Numbered from the stretch's first letter, positions 33,213 to 42,453 are shown. The stretch is 64,000 nt of DNA from Cellulomonas flavigena DSM 20109 (GCF_000092865.1 NC_014151.1:1922001-1986000), one strand, 5' to 3'. Notes: generated from the sequence alone by a model not told the origin. Translations and numbers: made by a program.

Positions 33213-34909
33213 CGCTCGACCTCGCTCGGGCCGTCGGGTCCCTGGCCGTAGCCCGGTTCGTCGGGGGCGGGCGGGAAGAGCCCCGCCGGGGCGCCGTTGC
33301 CGTCCCAGTTGAGCAGGTTGACGCGTTCGGGCGTGGCGTCGCCCGCAGGTGCCTGGTCCGCGAGCTGCCGGTGGCGCAGCGCGTGGAAGGTCTCGGTGGA
33401 CGCCCGCATGGGACGACCGCTCGACGAGCCGAACGGCCCGGCGCCGCCCATGCCCGGGCCGCCCTCGGTCTCCAGCGAGCACCCGGTGGCGAGCTCCTCG
33501 AGGTCGCGCGCCGACTCGGCGTGGGCGGCGGGGATGACGTACCGGTCCTCGTACTTCGCGATCGCGAGCAGGCGGTACATCGCCTCCATCTCCTCGGCGT
33601 CCAGTCCGACGGACGCAGCGATGCGGGGGTCCTGCTCGACCCCGAGGTTGACGTTGCGCATGTGTGCGCGCATCGCGGCCAGCCGCTGCAGCACGTCCTG
33701 CACCGGGCCCACGTCGCCGGCGGTGAACAACCCGGCGAGGTACTCGATCGGGATCCGCAGCCGGTCGATCGCCGCGAACAGCGTCGGCGCGTCCTCGGCG
33801 TCCGCGCCGGTGCCGGCGACCACGTCGACGACCGGAGACAGCGGCGGGATGTACCAGACCATCGGCATCGTCCGGTACTCCGGGTGCAGGGGCAGCGCCA
33901 CCTGGTACTCGCTGATGAGCTTCCACACCGGCGAGCGCTGCGCGGCCTCGATCCAGTCGTCCGGAATGCCGGCGGCACGGGCGCCCGCGACCACCTCGGG
34001 GTCGTCGGGGTCGAGGAAGACGGCCCGCTGGGAGTCGAGGAGGTCGTGCTCGTCCTCGACCGACGCGGCCGCCAGGACTTTCTCCTCGTCGTAGAGCACG
34101 AGGCCGAGGTACCGCAGCCGTCCGACGCACGTCTCCGAGCAGACCGTGGGCAGCCCCACCTCGAGACGCGGGTAGCACAGCGTGCACTTCTCGGCCTTGC
34201 CGGTCTTGTGGTTGAAGTAGACCTTCTTGTACGGGCACCCGGTGACGCACATGCGCCAGCCGCGGCACTTGTCCTGGTCGACCAGGACAATGCCGTCCTC
34301 GACCCGCTTGTACATCGCGCCCGACGGGCACGACGCCACGCAGGACGGGTTGAGGCAGTGCTCACAGATGCGCGGCAGGTAGAACATGAACGTCTGCTCG
34401 AACTCCGCGGCGACCTGGTGGCTCATCGTCGCCAGGATCGGGTCGTCCGCCATGGTCTCGCCCGCGCCGCCGAGGTTGTCGTCCCAGTTGGCCGACCACC
34501 TGATCTGCATGTCGTCACCCGTGAGCAGCGACTTGGGCCGCGCCACGGGCGTGTGCTCACCCTGCGGTGACGACAGCAGCACGTCGTAGTCGTAGGTCCA
34601 CGGCTCGTAGTAGTCGTGGATCTCCGGCAGCGTCGGGTTGGAGAAGATGCGCGCGAGCTTGCTGAACCGGCCGCCGGCGCGCAGCTTGAGGCGGCCGCGG
34701 CGGGTGCGGACCCAGCCGCCGCGCCACCGGTCCTGGTCCTCGTAGGTGCGCGGGTACCCGATGCCGGGCCGGGTCTCGACGTTGTTGAACCACACGTACT
34801 CGACGCCGGTGCGGTTGGTCCACGCCTGCTTGCAGGTCACCGAGCACGTGTGGCACCCGATGCACTTGTCGAGGTTCATGACCATCGCCATCTGGGCCAT
34901 CACACGCAT
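33209..34909 (-). CDS. narH: Respiratory nitrate reductase beta subunit (Fe-S)
   Basis: A 566-residue iron-sulfur electron-transfer subunit between NarI and NarG, carrying three [4Fe-4S] clusters and one [3Fe-4S]. Cysteine groups are visible: CIGCHTCSVTC at the N-terminus, CEHCLNPSCVASC, CRGWRMCVTGC (with Trp in the second ligand position, the mark of the 3Fe cluster) and CTLCYPR...CSETCVGR. The segment after about residue 490 is Gly/Pro-rich and variable. Its start and stop overlap narG and narJ. Confidence 0.96.
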   Translation of the reverse strand: MRVMAQMAMVMNLDKCIGCHTCSVTCKQAWTNRTGVEYVWFNNVETRPGIGYPRTYEDQDRWRGGWVRTRRGRLKLRAGGRFSKLARIFSNPTLPEIHDYYEPWTYDYDVLLSSPQGEHTPVARPKSLLTGDDMQIRWSANWDDNLGGAGETMADDPILATMSHQVAAEFEQTFMFYLPRICEHCLNPSCVASCPSGAMYKRVEDGIVLVDQDKCRGWRMCVTGCPYKKVYFNHKTGKAEKCTLCYPRLEVGLPTVCSETCVGRLRYLGLVLYDEEKVLAAASVEDEHDLLDSQRAVFLDPDDPEVVAGARAAGIPDDWIEAAQRSPVWKLISEYQVALPLHPEYRTMPMVWYIPPLSPVVDVVAGTGADAEDAPTLFAAIDRLRIPIEYLAGLFTAGDVGPVQDVLQRLAAMRAHMRNVNLGVEQDPRIAASVGLDAEEMEAMYRLLAIAKYEDRYVIPAAHAESARDLEELATGCSLETEGGPGMGGAGPFGSSSGRPMRASTETFHALRHRQLADQAPAGDATPERVNLLNWDGNGAPAGLFPPAPDEPGYGQGPDGPSEVER

Positions 34910-37900
34910 CAGTACTGCACCTCCTGCGAACGTCGGCGGATGGTCGTGACCTCGTCGCGCTGGTTGCCCGTGGGGCCCAGGTAGTTGAAGGCGAACGACA
35001 GCTGCGCGTACCCGCCGACCAGGTGGCTGGGCTTGAGCAGCACCCGCGTGAGGGAGTTGTGGATGCCGCCGCGCAGGCCCGAGGTCTCCGAGCGGGGCAC
35101 GTCCACCGTGCGGTCCTTCGCGTGGTACATGTACACCGTCCCGGCGGGCATGCGGTGCGAGACGATCGCGCGGGCGACGACGACGCCGTTGCGGTTGTAC
35201 GCCTCGACCCAGTCGTTGTCCTTGACGTCGATCGCGGCGGCGTCCTGCGGGGACATCCAGATGGTCGGCCCGCCCCGCGACAGCGACAGCATGAAGAGGT
35301 TGTCCTGGTACTCCGAGTGGATCGACCACTTCGAGTGCGGCGTCAGGTAGCGGACCGTCACGGCCGCATTGCCGCCCGCGGGCTCGGCCGCCCCGAGCTG
35401 GGAGTCGCCGAACAGCCGGTGCAGGTCCAGCGGCGGCCGGTACACGGGCAGGGACTCGCCCAGCTCTGTCATCCAGTCGTGGTCGAGGTAGAAGTGCTGG
35501 CGGCCGGTCAGCGTGTGCCAGGGCTTGTGGTGCTCGACGTTGATCGTGAACGCGGAGTACCGGCGCCCGCCGTGCTCCGAGCCGGACCACTCGGGCGACG
35601 TGATGACCGGGACGGGACGTGCCTGCACGTCGGCGAACCGGATGCGCTCGCCCTCGTGGTCCCGGGCGAGCTCGGCGAGCGTCGTGCCCGTGCGCGCCTC
35701 GACGTGCTCGAACCCCTGCACCGCGAGCCGACCGTTGGTCGTCCCCGACAGGGCGAGGATCGCCTCGCAGACGTGGCGTGCGTCCGTCAGCCGCGGGCGC
35801 CCGGCGGCGGGCCCCGAGGGCACCGTGCCGTTCGTGCGGGCGAGCGCGGCGACCTCCTGGTCGGGGAGGAACGACACGCCCTTGGTGACCATGCCGGCGG
35901 TGGCCGTCAGCGGTCCGAGAGCGGCCCAGCGGTCGCCGATCGTCGTGTAGTCCCGTTCGACCACGACCAGCTTGGGCATCGTGACCCCGGGACGCAGGTC
36001 CGACTCCGGGACCGTGCCGTGCGGCGTCGCGAGCTCGTCCGGCGTGTCGTGCAGGAGGGGCACGGCGACGACGTCCTGGCGCACCCCCAGGCGCTCACCG
36101 CCGATGCGCTGCACCTCGGCGGCGAGCGTCGCGTAGATGTCGAAGTCGGTGCGCGTCTGCCACGGCGGGTTGATCGCCGGGTTGAACGAGTGGACGAAGG
36201 GGTGCATGTCGGTGGTCGACAGGTCGTGCTTCTCGTACCAGGTGGCTGCCGGCAGCACGACGTCGGAGAACAGCGTCGTGGACGTCATGCGGAAGTCGCT
36301 CGTCACCAGCAGGTCGAGCTTGCCGCGCGGCGCCTCGTCGTGCCACGTCATCGTCGCCGGACGGCGGTCCGGTCCGGCCTCGTCAGCGCGCACGGCCGAG
36401 TCGGTGCCGAGCAGGTGCCGCAGGAAGTACTCGTTGCCCTTGCCGGACGAGCCGAGGATGTTGGCGCGCCACACGTTGAGCACGCGCGGGAAGTTGCGGG
36501 GGTCGTCGGGGTCCTGGCACGCCCAGCCCAGGCGACCGGCGCGCAGCTCGTCGACGACGTGCTGCGCGGGCTCGACACCGGCCGCGGCGGCCTCGTCGGC
36601 GAGGTCCAGCGGGTTGCGGTCGAACGTCGGATAGCTCGGCATCCAGCCGCGCTGCGCGGACTCGACCAGGCAGTCGGCGGTCGTCCGGCCCGCGAAGATG
36701 CCTGTCGCCAGCGGGCTCGCCAGCTCGTCGGCCGGCAGGCCGTCGTACCGCCACTGGTCGGTGGCCAGGTACCAGAAGGCCGTCCCGATCATCTGCCGTG
36801 GCGGACGCGCCCAGTCCAGGCCGAACGCGTACTGCGCCCACCCGGTGACGGGGCGGCACTTCTCCTGGCCCACGTAGTGCGCCCAGCCGCCGCCGTTCAC
36901 GCCCTGGCAGCCGGTCATGTGCACCAGCGCGAGGAACGTGCGGTAGATCGTGTCGGAGTGGAACCAGTGGTTGGTCCCCGCGCCCATGAGGATCATCGAG
37001 CGCCCGCCGGACGCCTCGGCGTTGGCGGCGAACTCGCGTCCGATGCGCGCCGCCGACGAGGCGGGGACCGACGTGATCTCCTCCTGCCAGGCCGGCGTGC
37101 CCGGGCTCGACGCGTCGTCGTAGCCGGTCGGCCACGTGCCGGGCAGGCCGTCGCGCCCGACGCCGTACTGCGCGAGCAGCAGGTCGAAGACCGTCGTCAC
37201 GAGGTGCTCGCCCACACGGTGCACGGGGACGCCGCGGCGCACGACGCCCGCACCCCCCGCGTGCTCCTGGCCCGCCTGCGGCGCGACGTCGAACCGCGGC
37301 AGGTCGATCGCGACCGCCGCGCCGTCCCACGAGCCGAGGTCGGCGACCGACAGCTGCGGCTCGACGTCCCCGAGCAGCAGGTTCCACGTCCCGGCCTTCG
37401 CGGGGTCGAACCGGTGCCCCAGCGACCCGTTGGGGATCGTCGGTGTGCCGTCGGCGTCGAGGACGACGGTCTGGAAGGCGCCGTCGCGGTCGGCCGTGGG
37501 GTCGGGGAGTTGGTCGCCGGTGAGGAACTTGTCCGGCACGTACGCGTCGCCGCGCGCCTGCAGCCGCACGAGGTGCGGCGCGTCGGTGAAGCGTCGCAGG
37601 TAGTCGACGAACCGCGGCGTGCGCCGCTCGACGAGGAACTCGCGTAGCACGACGTGGCCCATCGCCATCGCCAGCGCGCCGTCGGTGCCCGGGTGCGGCG
37701 CCAGCCACTCGTCGGCGAACTTCGTGTTGTCCGCGTAGTCGGGGCTGACGGTCACGACCTTCTGCCCGCGGTAGCGCGCCTCCGTCATGAAGTGCGCGTC
37801 GGGCGTGCGGGTCACCGGGACGTTGGAGCCCCACATCACGAGGTAGGACGCGTTCCACCAGTCCGCCGACTCGGGGACGTCCGTCTGGTCGCCGAAGACC

Positions 37901-38622
37901 TGGGGCGAAGCGACCGGCAGGTCGGCGTACCAGTCGTAGAACGACAGCATCGTGCCGCCGAGCATCGAGACGAACCGCGCGCCCGCGCCGTGCGACACCA
38001 TCGACATCGCGGGGATGGGGGAGAACCCCGCGACGCGGTCGGGCCCGTACTCCTCGATCGTGTGCACGTGCGCCGCGGCGACGATCTCGGCGGCCTCGTC
38101 CCACGTGGCGCGCACCAGACCACCCTTGCCACGCGCCTTCTTGTAGGGCGCGTCGGGGTCGGCGGTCACCGCCCTCCAGGCGTCCACGGGGTCGCCGCCC
38201 GTACGGGCCTTGGCCTCCCGGTAGGCGCGCAGCAGCGCACCGCGCACGTACGGGTAGCGGATGCGTGTGGGCGAGTACGTGTACCAGGAGAACGCGGCGC
38301 CCCGGGGGCAGCCGCGCGGCTCGTACTCGGGGGAGTCCGCACCGACCGACGGGTAGTCGGTCTGCTGCGTCTCCCACGTGATGATGCCGTCCTTGACGTA
38401 CACCTTCCACGAGCACGAGCCCGTGCAGTTCACGCCGTGGGTCGAGCGCACGACCTTGTCGTGGCTCCACCTGTCCCGGTAGAAGGCGTCGCCCTGGCGT
38501 CCGCCCTCCAGGAACACGGACCGCAGGTCGTCGGACACCTCGCCGGGCCGCAGCCGTGAGCCGAGCCGGACGAGCGCGTCGGCGGGTCCGCCGGTGGAGG
38601 GACGGGGGTCGGTCGTCGTCAT
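34909..38622 (-). CDS. narG: Respiratory nitrate reductase alpha subunit (Mo-bisMGD)
   Basis: A 1237-residue catalytic subunit reducing nitrate to nitrite on the cytoplasmic side. The FS0 cluster ligands His62, Cys66, Cys70 (HGVNCTGSC) and Cys105 match NarG. The molybdenum-ligand aspartate sits in WYADLPVASPQVFGDQTDVPESADWW, nearly identical to E. coli around Asp222. QTDYPSVGADSPEYEPRGCPRGAAFSWY is the family N-terminal signature. No Tat signal, as expected for the inward-facing enzyme. It begins an operon narG-narH-narJ-narI and lies 35 bases after narK. Confidence 0.98.
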   Translation of the reverse strand: MTTTDPRPSTGGPADALVRLGSRLRPGEVSDDLRSVFLEGGRQGDAFYRDRWSHDKVVRSTHGVNCTGSCSWKVYVKDGIITWETQQTDYPSVGADSPEYEPRGCPRGAAFSWYTYSPTRIRYPYVRGALLRAYREAKARTGGDPVDAWRAVTADPDAPYKKARGKGGLVRATWDEAAEIVAAAHVHTIEEYGPDRVAGFSPIPAMSMVSHGAGARFVSMLGGTMLSFYDWYADLPVASPQVFGDQTDVPESADWWNASYLVMWGSNVPVTRTPDAHFMTEARYRGQKVVTVSPDYADNTKFADEWLAPHPGTDGALAMAMGHVVLREFLVERRTPRFVDYLRRFTDAPHLVRLQARGDAYVPDKFLTGDQLPDPTADRDGAFQTVVLDADGTPTIPNGSLGHRFDPAKAGTWNLLLGDVEPQLSVADLGSWDGAAVAIDLPRFDVAPQAGQEHAGGAGVVRRGVPVHRVGEHLVTTVFDLLLAQYGVGRDGLPGTWPTGYDDASSPGTPAWQEEITSVPASSAARIGREFAANAEASGGRSMILMGAGTNHWFHSDTIYRTFLALVHMTGCQGVNGGGWAHYVGQEKCRPVTGWAQYAFGLDWARPPRQMIGTAFWYLATDQWRYDGLPADELASPLATGIFAGRTTADCLVESAQRGWMPSYPTFDRNPLDLADEAAAAGVEPAQHVVDELRAGRLGWACQDPDDPRNFPRVLNVWRANILGSSGKGNEYFLRHLLGTDSAVRADEAGPDRRPATMTWHDEAPRGKLDLLVTSDFRMTSTTLFSDVVLPAATWYEKHDLSTTDMHPFVHSFNPAINPPWQTRTDFDIYATLAAEVQRIGGERLGVRQDVVAVPLLHDTPDELATPHGTVPESDLRPGVTMPKLVVVERDYTTIGDRWAALGPLTATAGMVTKGVSFLPDQEVAALARTNGTVPSGPAAGRPRLTDARHVCEAILALSGTTNGRLAVQGFEHVEARTGTTLAELARDHEGERIRFADVQARPVPVITSPEWSGSEHGGRRYSAFTINVEHHKPWHTLTGRQHFYLDHDWMTELGESLPVYRPPLDLHRLFGDSQLGAAEPAGGNAAVTVRYLTPHSKWSIHSEYQDNLFMLSLSRGGPTIWMSPQDAAAIDVKDNDWVEAYNRNGVVVARAIVSHRMPAGTVYMYHAKDRTVDVPRSETSGLRGGIHNSLTRVLLKPSHLVGGYAQLSFAFNYLGPTGNQRDEVTTIRRRSQEVQY

Positions 38623-38657
38623 CGCATCTCCCGGGTGGTCGGGTGACTACAGGGTCG

Positions 38658-39962
38658 TCAGCTGGGGCGCGGCGCCCCGGGGCGGGCGTAGTACACCCAC
38701 GTCAGGCCGGTGCACAGCGCGAAGTACGCGGCCGCCCCGACGAAGAAGGCCACGGGTGCCCACACGGACAGGGCCATGCCGACGAGGAACGGCCCGAACG
38801 CGGCGACCGCGGACGTGAAGCCGATGACGCCACCGGCCTGGCGCCGCGGGAAGATCATCGGCATCTGCTTGAAGGTCCCCGCGTTGCCGATGCCGGCGAA
38901 GGTGAACACCGCGAGCATCGCGACGAGGAACCAGGTGAACTGCCCGACGTCGGAGGGCGTGAGGAAGATCGTCGCGACGACCGTCGACGCCGTCATGCCG
39001 ATGCCGGCGACGAACGTCCACACCGCCCCGCCGTACCTGTCGCACAGCGGCCCCCACGCGGCACGCGTGATCGATCCGAGCAGCGGCCCGAGGAACGCGT
39101 AGCGCAGCGGGTCGGGCGCGTTCTCGAACCCGCCGTAGACCTGGTTGATGAGCAGGCCGAGCTGGGCGGCGAAGCCCGAGAAGGCGCCGAACGTCATGGT
39201 GTAGACGGCCGTCATCACCCACGTGTGCTTCTCGCGGAAGATGTCGAGCTGCTGGCGGAAGTTCGCCTGCACGGGCACGCGTCGCAGGAACGCCGCGGAC
39301 AGGAAGATGCCGAGCCCGACCCAGGGGATGAGCACGAGTGCCGCGTTGTGCAGCCAGATGTGCCCGCCCTCGACCGTCTGCTGCGGTGTCAGCGCCGTGG
39401 TGCCCAGCAGGCCGAAGCCGACGACCCAGGGCACCAGGAACTGGATGAGGCTCACGCCGAAGTTGCCGATCCCCGCCTGCAGGCCCAGTGCCGTGCCGGA
39501 CATGCGGCGCGGGAAGAAGTAGCTCGTCGAGGGCATGAAGCCCGCGAACGCGCCGCCGCCGATCCCGGTCGCGAACGCCAGCACGAGGAGCGTGGCGTAG
39601 GGCGTGGAGGCGTCCCGCACGGCCATCGTCCAGCCGACCATCGGCAGCAGCAGGAGCGTCGCGGAGCCGCCCACGAGCGTCTTCGTGCCGACCACGGGGG
39701 GCAGGAACATGAAGACGAGCCGCATGAGCCCGCCGGCGAGCCCGGGCAGCGCCACGAGCCAGTAGAGCTGGCCGGTGGTGAGGTCGAACCCGACGAGGTT
39801 GAGCCGTGGTGCGATCGCGCTGACGAGGTACCACACCGCGAACGCGAGGGTGAGGTTGTACGTCGTGATCCACAGCGTGCGCCAGGCGAGGCGCTCGTCC
39901 CAGGTCGCCTCGTCCTCGGGGTCCCAGTTGGACAGGTCCGCGGCGAGCGTGGCGTTCGTCAT
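38658..39962 (-). CDS. narK: Nitrate/nitrite MFS transporter (narG-linked)
   Basis: A 434-residue major-facilitator protein with 12 spans. It has the nitrate-porter signature in span 5, here GIGGGAFAGFMPSTSYFFPRRMSG, and a second copy-like glycine-rich motif in span 11 (AGIGNAGTFKQMPMIFPRR). The usual Asn after the GGG is Ala, unlike in the other transporter of this window. It supplies nitrate to NarG and/or exports nitrite. ATG with AAAGG ribosome site; it is the first gene before narG and probably co-transcribed. Confidence 0.93.
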   Translation of the reverse strand: MTNATLAADLSNWDPEDEATWDERLAWRTLWITTYNLTLAFAVWYLVSAIAPRLNLVGFDLTTGQLYWLVALPGLAGGLMRLVFMFLPPVVGTKTLVGGSATLLLLPMVGWTMAVRDASTPYATLLVLAFATGIGGGAFAGFMPSTSYFFPRRMSGTALGLQAGIGNFGVSLIQFLVPWVVGFGLLGTTALTPQQTVEGGHIWLHNAALVLIPWVGLGIFLSAAFLRRVPVQANFRQQLDIFREKHTWVMTAVYTMTFGAFSGFAAQLGLLINQVYGGFENAPDPLRYAFLGPLLGSITRAAWGPLCDRYGGAVWTFVAGIGMTASTVVATIFLTPSDVGQFTWFLVAMLAVFTFAGIGNAGTFKQMPMIFPRRQAGGVIGFTSAVAAFGPFLVGMALSVWAPVAFFVGAAAYFALCTGLTWVYYARPGAPRPS

Positions 39963-40134
39963 CGAAGGCCTTTCGTAGCGAGGGGCCGGGCGACCTACGC
40001 CGTCCACTATGTCGAAACCCGTGGACCACGGCCATCGGACGCACCGTGAAAAATCGGATCGCGTCGACAGGGCTGCGACCTGCACCGACGGGGACGGGCG
40101 TCCGGTTCGGCGTGCCGGACGCCCGTCGGCGAGG
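39963..40134 (-). promoter_or_regulatory. narK: narK-narGHJI promoter region with inverted repeat
   Basis: The 172-base gap before narK contains a perfect inverted repeat CCGTGG-A-CCACGG (40019-40031) and, just downstream in the direction of narK, CATAGT and TAGGTC hexamers that could be -10 elements, followed by the AAAGG ribosome site. An anaerobiosis or nitrate/NO regulator would be expected here. No Fnr box (TTGAT-N4-ATCAA) is seen. Confidence 0.4.
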
Positions 40135-40449
40135 TCAGTCGACGGTGCGTCGCGTGATCCGCACGTGCCAGGCGTCAGGTCCCTCGACGAGGTACTCGAC
40201 GTCGACGGGTGCGCGCTCGGCGAGCTGCGCGAGCAGGGGTCGAGGCGCGTGCGGCGCCACGATCACGAGCGATCCGCCGGGCGCGATCGCGTCGAACGCG
40301 CCGAAGACCGTGGCGTGCCGGATCGCGTGCGGGATCGTGCGCACGTCGAGCACCGGATCGGCGTCGTCGTGGCCGCCGCAGCCGCACGCGTGCCCGGCGG
40401 GCTCGGCGGGCTGCGGTGCGGTCGGAAGGATCTCGACGGGCTGGTTCAT
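40135..40449 (-). CDS. DUF2249 domain protein
   Basis: A 104-residue protein with a Cys/His-rich N-terminus (GHACGCGGHDDAD) and a DUF2249 fold related to SirA/TusA (VLDVRTIPHAIRHATVFGAFDAIAPGGSLVIVAPHAPRPLLAQL). DUF2249 proteins are regularly found with nitric-oxide and denitrification genes, but their function is not established; the Cys/His cluster may bind a metal. Its start overlaps the stop of the upstream SufR-like regulator (ATGA), so the pair is co-expressed. Confidence 0.85.
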   Translation of the reverse strand: MNQPVEILPTAPQPAEPAGHACGCGGHDDADPVLDVRTIPHAIRHATVFGAFDAIAPGGSLVIVAPHAPRPLLAQLAERAPVDVEYLVEGPDAWHVRITRRTVD

Positions 40450-41225
40450 GGTTCTCCCTGGGTGGTCGCACGCCGGTCGGTGTGCGGGGTGGGTGGGGTC
40501 GTGGGGTGCGCGGCGGCGGGGCGGGCGCCCGGGGCGTCGACGCCCGACAGGTGCAGCTCGCAGCGGCGCGGGCCGGCGAACGGGACGAGACGCTCGGCAC
40601 GCACCGGTCCGCCGACCTGCTCGAGGACGCCGCGTGCGAGACCGAGGTGCACGCTGCACACGACCTCGGGGCGCTGACGCGCGAGGTCGAGGAACGGGCA
40701 CCGCCACAGGTCGAAGGTGGCGCGCTCGCGGTCGAGCACCGGGTCGAAGCCGAGCTGGTCGAGGTGCGCCTCCAGCGCGACGAGCTGGTCGAGCGACCCC
40801 GCGGGCCGGGGGAGGTCGTCGACCATCGCACGGCCCGCTGCGCGCGCGGACGCCGCGACGTCGCCGACGTCGGCGCCGTAGCCCTGCAGGAGCAGGCTGG
40901 TCAGCCGGGCGCGGGCGACCGACTCGGCCAGCTGCCGTGCGGCCCCGGGGTCGCGGCGCACGTCGTCGTGCGAGACCGCCCGGTAGACGGTCCGTGGCCG
41001 GCCTCGCGTGGTGCGGTGCTCGCGCTCGCGCACGACGTACCGCGCGTCGACGAGACGCTCGAGGTGCTCGCGGACGGTGTTCTCGTGCAGACCGGTGCGC
41101 GCGGCGAGCGCGGCGGTCGTCGACGGCCCGTCGTCCTGCAGCGCATGGAGCAGGTCGACGCGGCTCGCGGACGCCATGACGCGGGCGGCCGGCGTGCGCC
41201 GGGTGTCGCGGTCGTCGTCGTCCAT
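40446..41225 (-). CDS. SufR/ArsR-like HTH regulator with three conserved cysteines
   Basis: A 259-residue regulator. Residues about 12-85 form a winged helix (ASRVDLLHALQDDGPSTTAALAARTGLHENTVREHLERL, wing TTRGRPRTVYRA). The C-terminal domain has Cys176 (WRCPFLDL), Cys190 (PEVVCSVHLGLARG) and Cys222 (RRCELHL), the three-cysteine layout of SufR-type (COG2345) proteins that hold an Fe-S cluster; spacings are similar but not identical. I infer a cluster-based sensor of NO, oxygen or nitrite controlling the flanking genes. The ATG has an AGGAGG site. It is divergent from the nirK cluster and coupled to DUF2249. Confidence 0.85.
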   Translation of the reverse strand: MDDDDRDTRRTPAARVMASASRVDLLHALQDDGPSTTAALAARTGLHENTVREHLERLVDARYVVREREHRTTRGRPRTVYRAVSHDDVRRDPGAARQLAESVARARLTSLLLQGYGADVGDVAASARAAGRAMVDDLPRPAGSLDQLVALEAHLDQLGFDPVLDRERATFDLWRCPFLDLARQRPEVVCSVHLGLARGVLEQVGGPVRAERLVPFAGPRRCELHLSGVDAPGARPAAAHPTTPPTPHTDRRATTQGEP

Positions 41226-41255
41226 GGGACCTCCTGGGCTGCACGGGTCGTGGTC

Positions 41256-41269
41256 GGGACCCAGGTCCC
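41256..41269. promoter_or_regulatory. Candidate operator, inverted repeat 1
   Basis: GGGACC-CA-GGTCCC, a perfect 6-bp inverted repeat with 2-base spacer, between the SufR-like regulator start and the AT-rich block at 41287-41294. A second copy with the same arms lies 61 bp away at 41317-41330. Confidence 0.5.
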
Positions 41270-41285
41270 GGGCCCGTCCGGACGT

Positions 41286-41296
41286 CATTAAATACC
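41286..41296. promoter_or_regulatory. AT-rich bidirectional promoter core
   Basis: CATTAAATACC is the most AT-rich stretch for kilobases around. It can serve as -10 for the plus strand (TAAATA) and for the minus strand (TATTTA, towards the regulator). It sits midway between the two inverted repeats. Confidence 0.45.
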
Positions 41297-41304
41297 GTCG
41301 TGCC

Positions 41305-42453
41305 GTGGAAAAGACCGGGACCAGGGTCCCGCGGCACGTGGTGCTGCTCGTCCCCGCAGGGATCGCGATGCTCGCCGGCCTCGATGCGGCGCTGCTGCTG
41401 CTGGGACTACCCGCACCCGTGCGGCTCGACCGCTGGGCGCAGGTGCACGGACCCCTCATGGTCCTCGGGTTCGTCGGCACGCTCGTGGTGCTCGAGCGTG
41501 CTGTCGCCGTGCGTCGCCGCGCGGCCCTCGCCGCACCGGCGGCCCTCGGCCTCGGGGGCCTGGCGCTGCTGACGCCGCTGCCGCTCGTCGTCGGGCAGGC
41601 GGCACTCGTCGTCGGTGCGCTCGGCCTCGGTGCCGTCTACGTCGCGGTGTGGCGGCGCCAGCCCGCCACCGCGCTCGCGGTGCAGACGCTCGGCGCCGCG
41701 CACGGCGTCGCGGCGGCCGTCCTGTGGCTCGCGGGTACGGCCGTCCCGCACCTCGTGCCGTGCCTCGCGGGCTTCCTCGTCCTGACGATCGCGGGGGAGC
41801 GGCTCGAGCTGCTGCGCGTCGGCGGGCACGGGGAGCACGTCGAGGACACCGTGTGGGCGCTCGCGTGCGGCTGGGCGCTCGCCGCGACGCTCGCGCTGCT
41901 GTGGCCGGCCGTCGGCTGGCACCTGCTCGGCGCCGTCCTCGTGTCGCTCGTGGTGGTGCTCGTGCGCCACGACGTGGCGCGACGTACCGTGCGGGCGACG
42001 GGCCTGCCACGGTTCATGGCGTGCGCGATGCTCGCGGGGTACGCGTGGCTCGCGGCAGCCGGCGCCGTGTGGCTCGTCGCCGGTCCCGTGCTCGCGGGGC
42101 GCGCGTACGACGCCGTGCTGCACGCCGTGTTCCTCGGGTTCGTGCTGTCGATGGTCATGGCGCACGCACCGGTCATCCTGCCGGCCGTGCTGCGCCGCCC
42201 CCTGCCGTACCGGCCGCTGATGTACGTGCCCCTCGCGCTGCTCCACGTCACGCTCGCGGTCCGGGTGCTGGTCGGCGACGTGCGCGGGCTCGACGTCGTC
42301 GTGCAGGCGGGAGGTGTCGGCAACGTCGCCGCGCTGCTGCTGTTCGTGCTCGTCGCGGCGGGATCGGCGCTGCGCGGACCCGCGCCCCGCCCACGCACCG
42401 AACGCCGTCCCGTGCCGGACGCCGCGGCGCTCGAGGTCGGAGCCGTCCGGTGA
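41305..42453 (+). CDS. Polytopic membrane protein, NnrS-like, preceding nirK
   Basis: A 382-residue protein with about 12 hydrophobic segments. Notable is a histidine-containing span AVLHAVFLGFVLSMVMAHAPVILPAVL and an early HGPLMVLGFVGTLVVLERA, reminiscent of NnrS-type haem/copper membrane proteins linked with nitric oxide metabolism; I am not sure of the family. It is immediately upstream of, and overlapping (GTGA) with, the membrane-fused copper nitrite reductase, so a role in NirK maturation, electron supply or NO handling is likely. GTG at 41305 is used; GTG at 41338, which would leave the second inverted repeat upstream of the gene, is an alternative start. Confidence 0.75.
   Translation: MEKTGTRVPRHVVLLVPAGIAMLAGLDAALLLLGLPAPVRLDRWAQVHGPLMVLGFVGTLVVLERAVAVRRRAALAAPAALGLGGLALLTPLPLVVGQAALVVGALGLGAVYVAVWRRQPATALAVQTLGAAHGVAAAVLWLAGTAVPHLVPCLAGFLVLTIAGERLELLRVGGHGEHVEDTVWALACGWALAATLALLWPAVGWHLLGAVLVSLVVVLVRHDVARRTVRATGLPRFMACAMLAGYAWLAAAGAVWLVAGPVLAGRAYDAVLHAVFLGFVLSMVMAHAPVILPAVLRRPLPYRPLMYVPLALLHVTLAVRVLVGDVRGLDVVVQAGGVGNVAALLLFVLVAAGSALRGPAPRPRTERRPVPDAAALEVGAVR
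41317..41330. promoter_or_regulatory. Candidate operator, inverted repeat 2
   Basis: GGGACC-AG-GGTCCC, same arms and spacer length as the repeat at 41256-41269. It overlaps codons 5-9 of the membrane protein if that starts at 41305, or lies in its leader if it starts at 41338. Confidence 0.5.
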
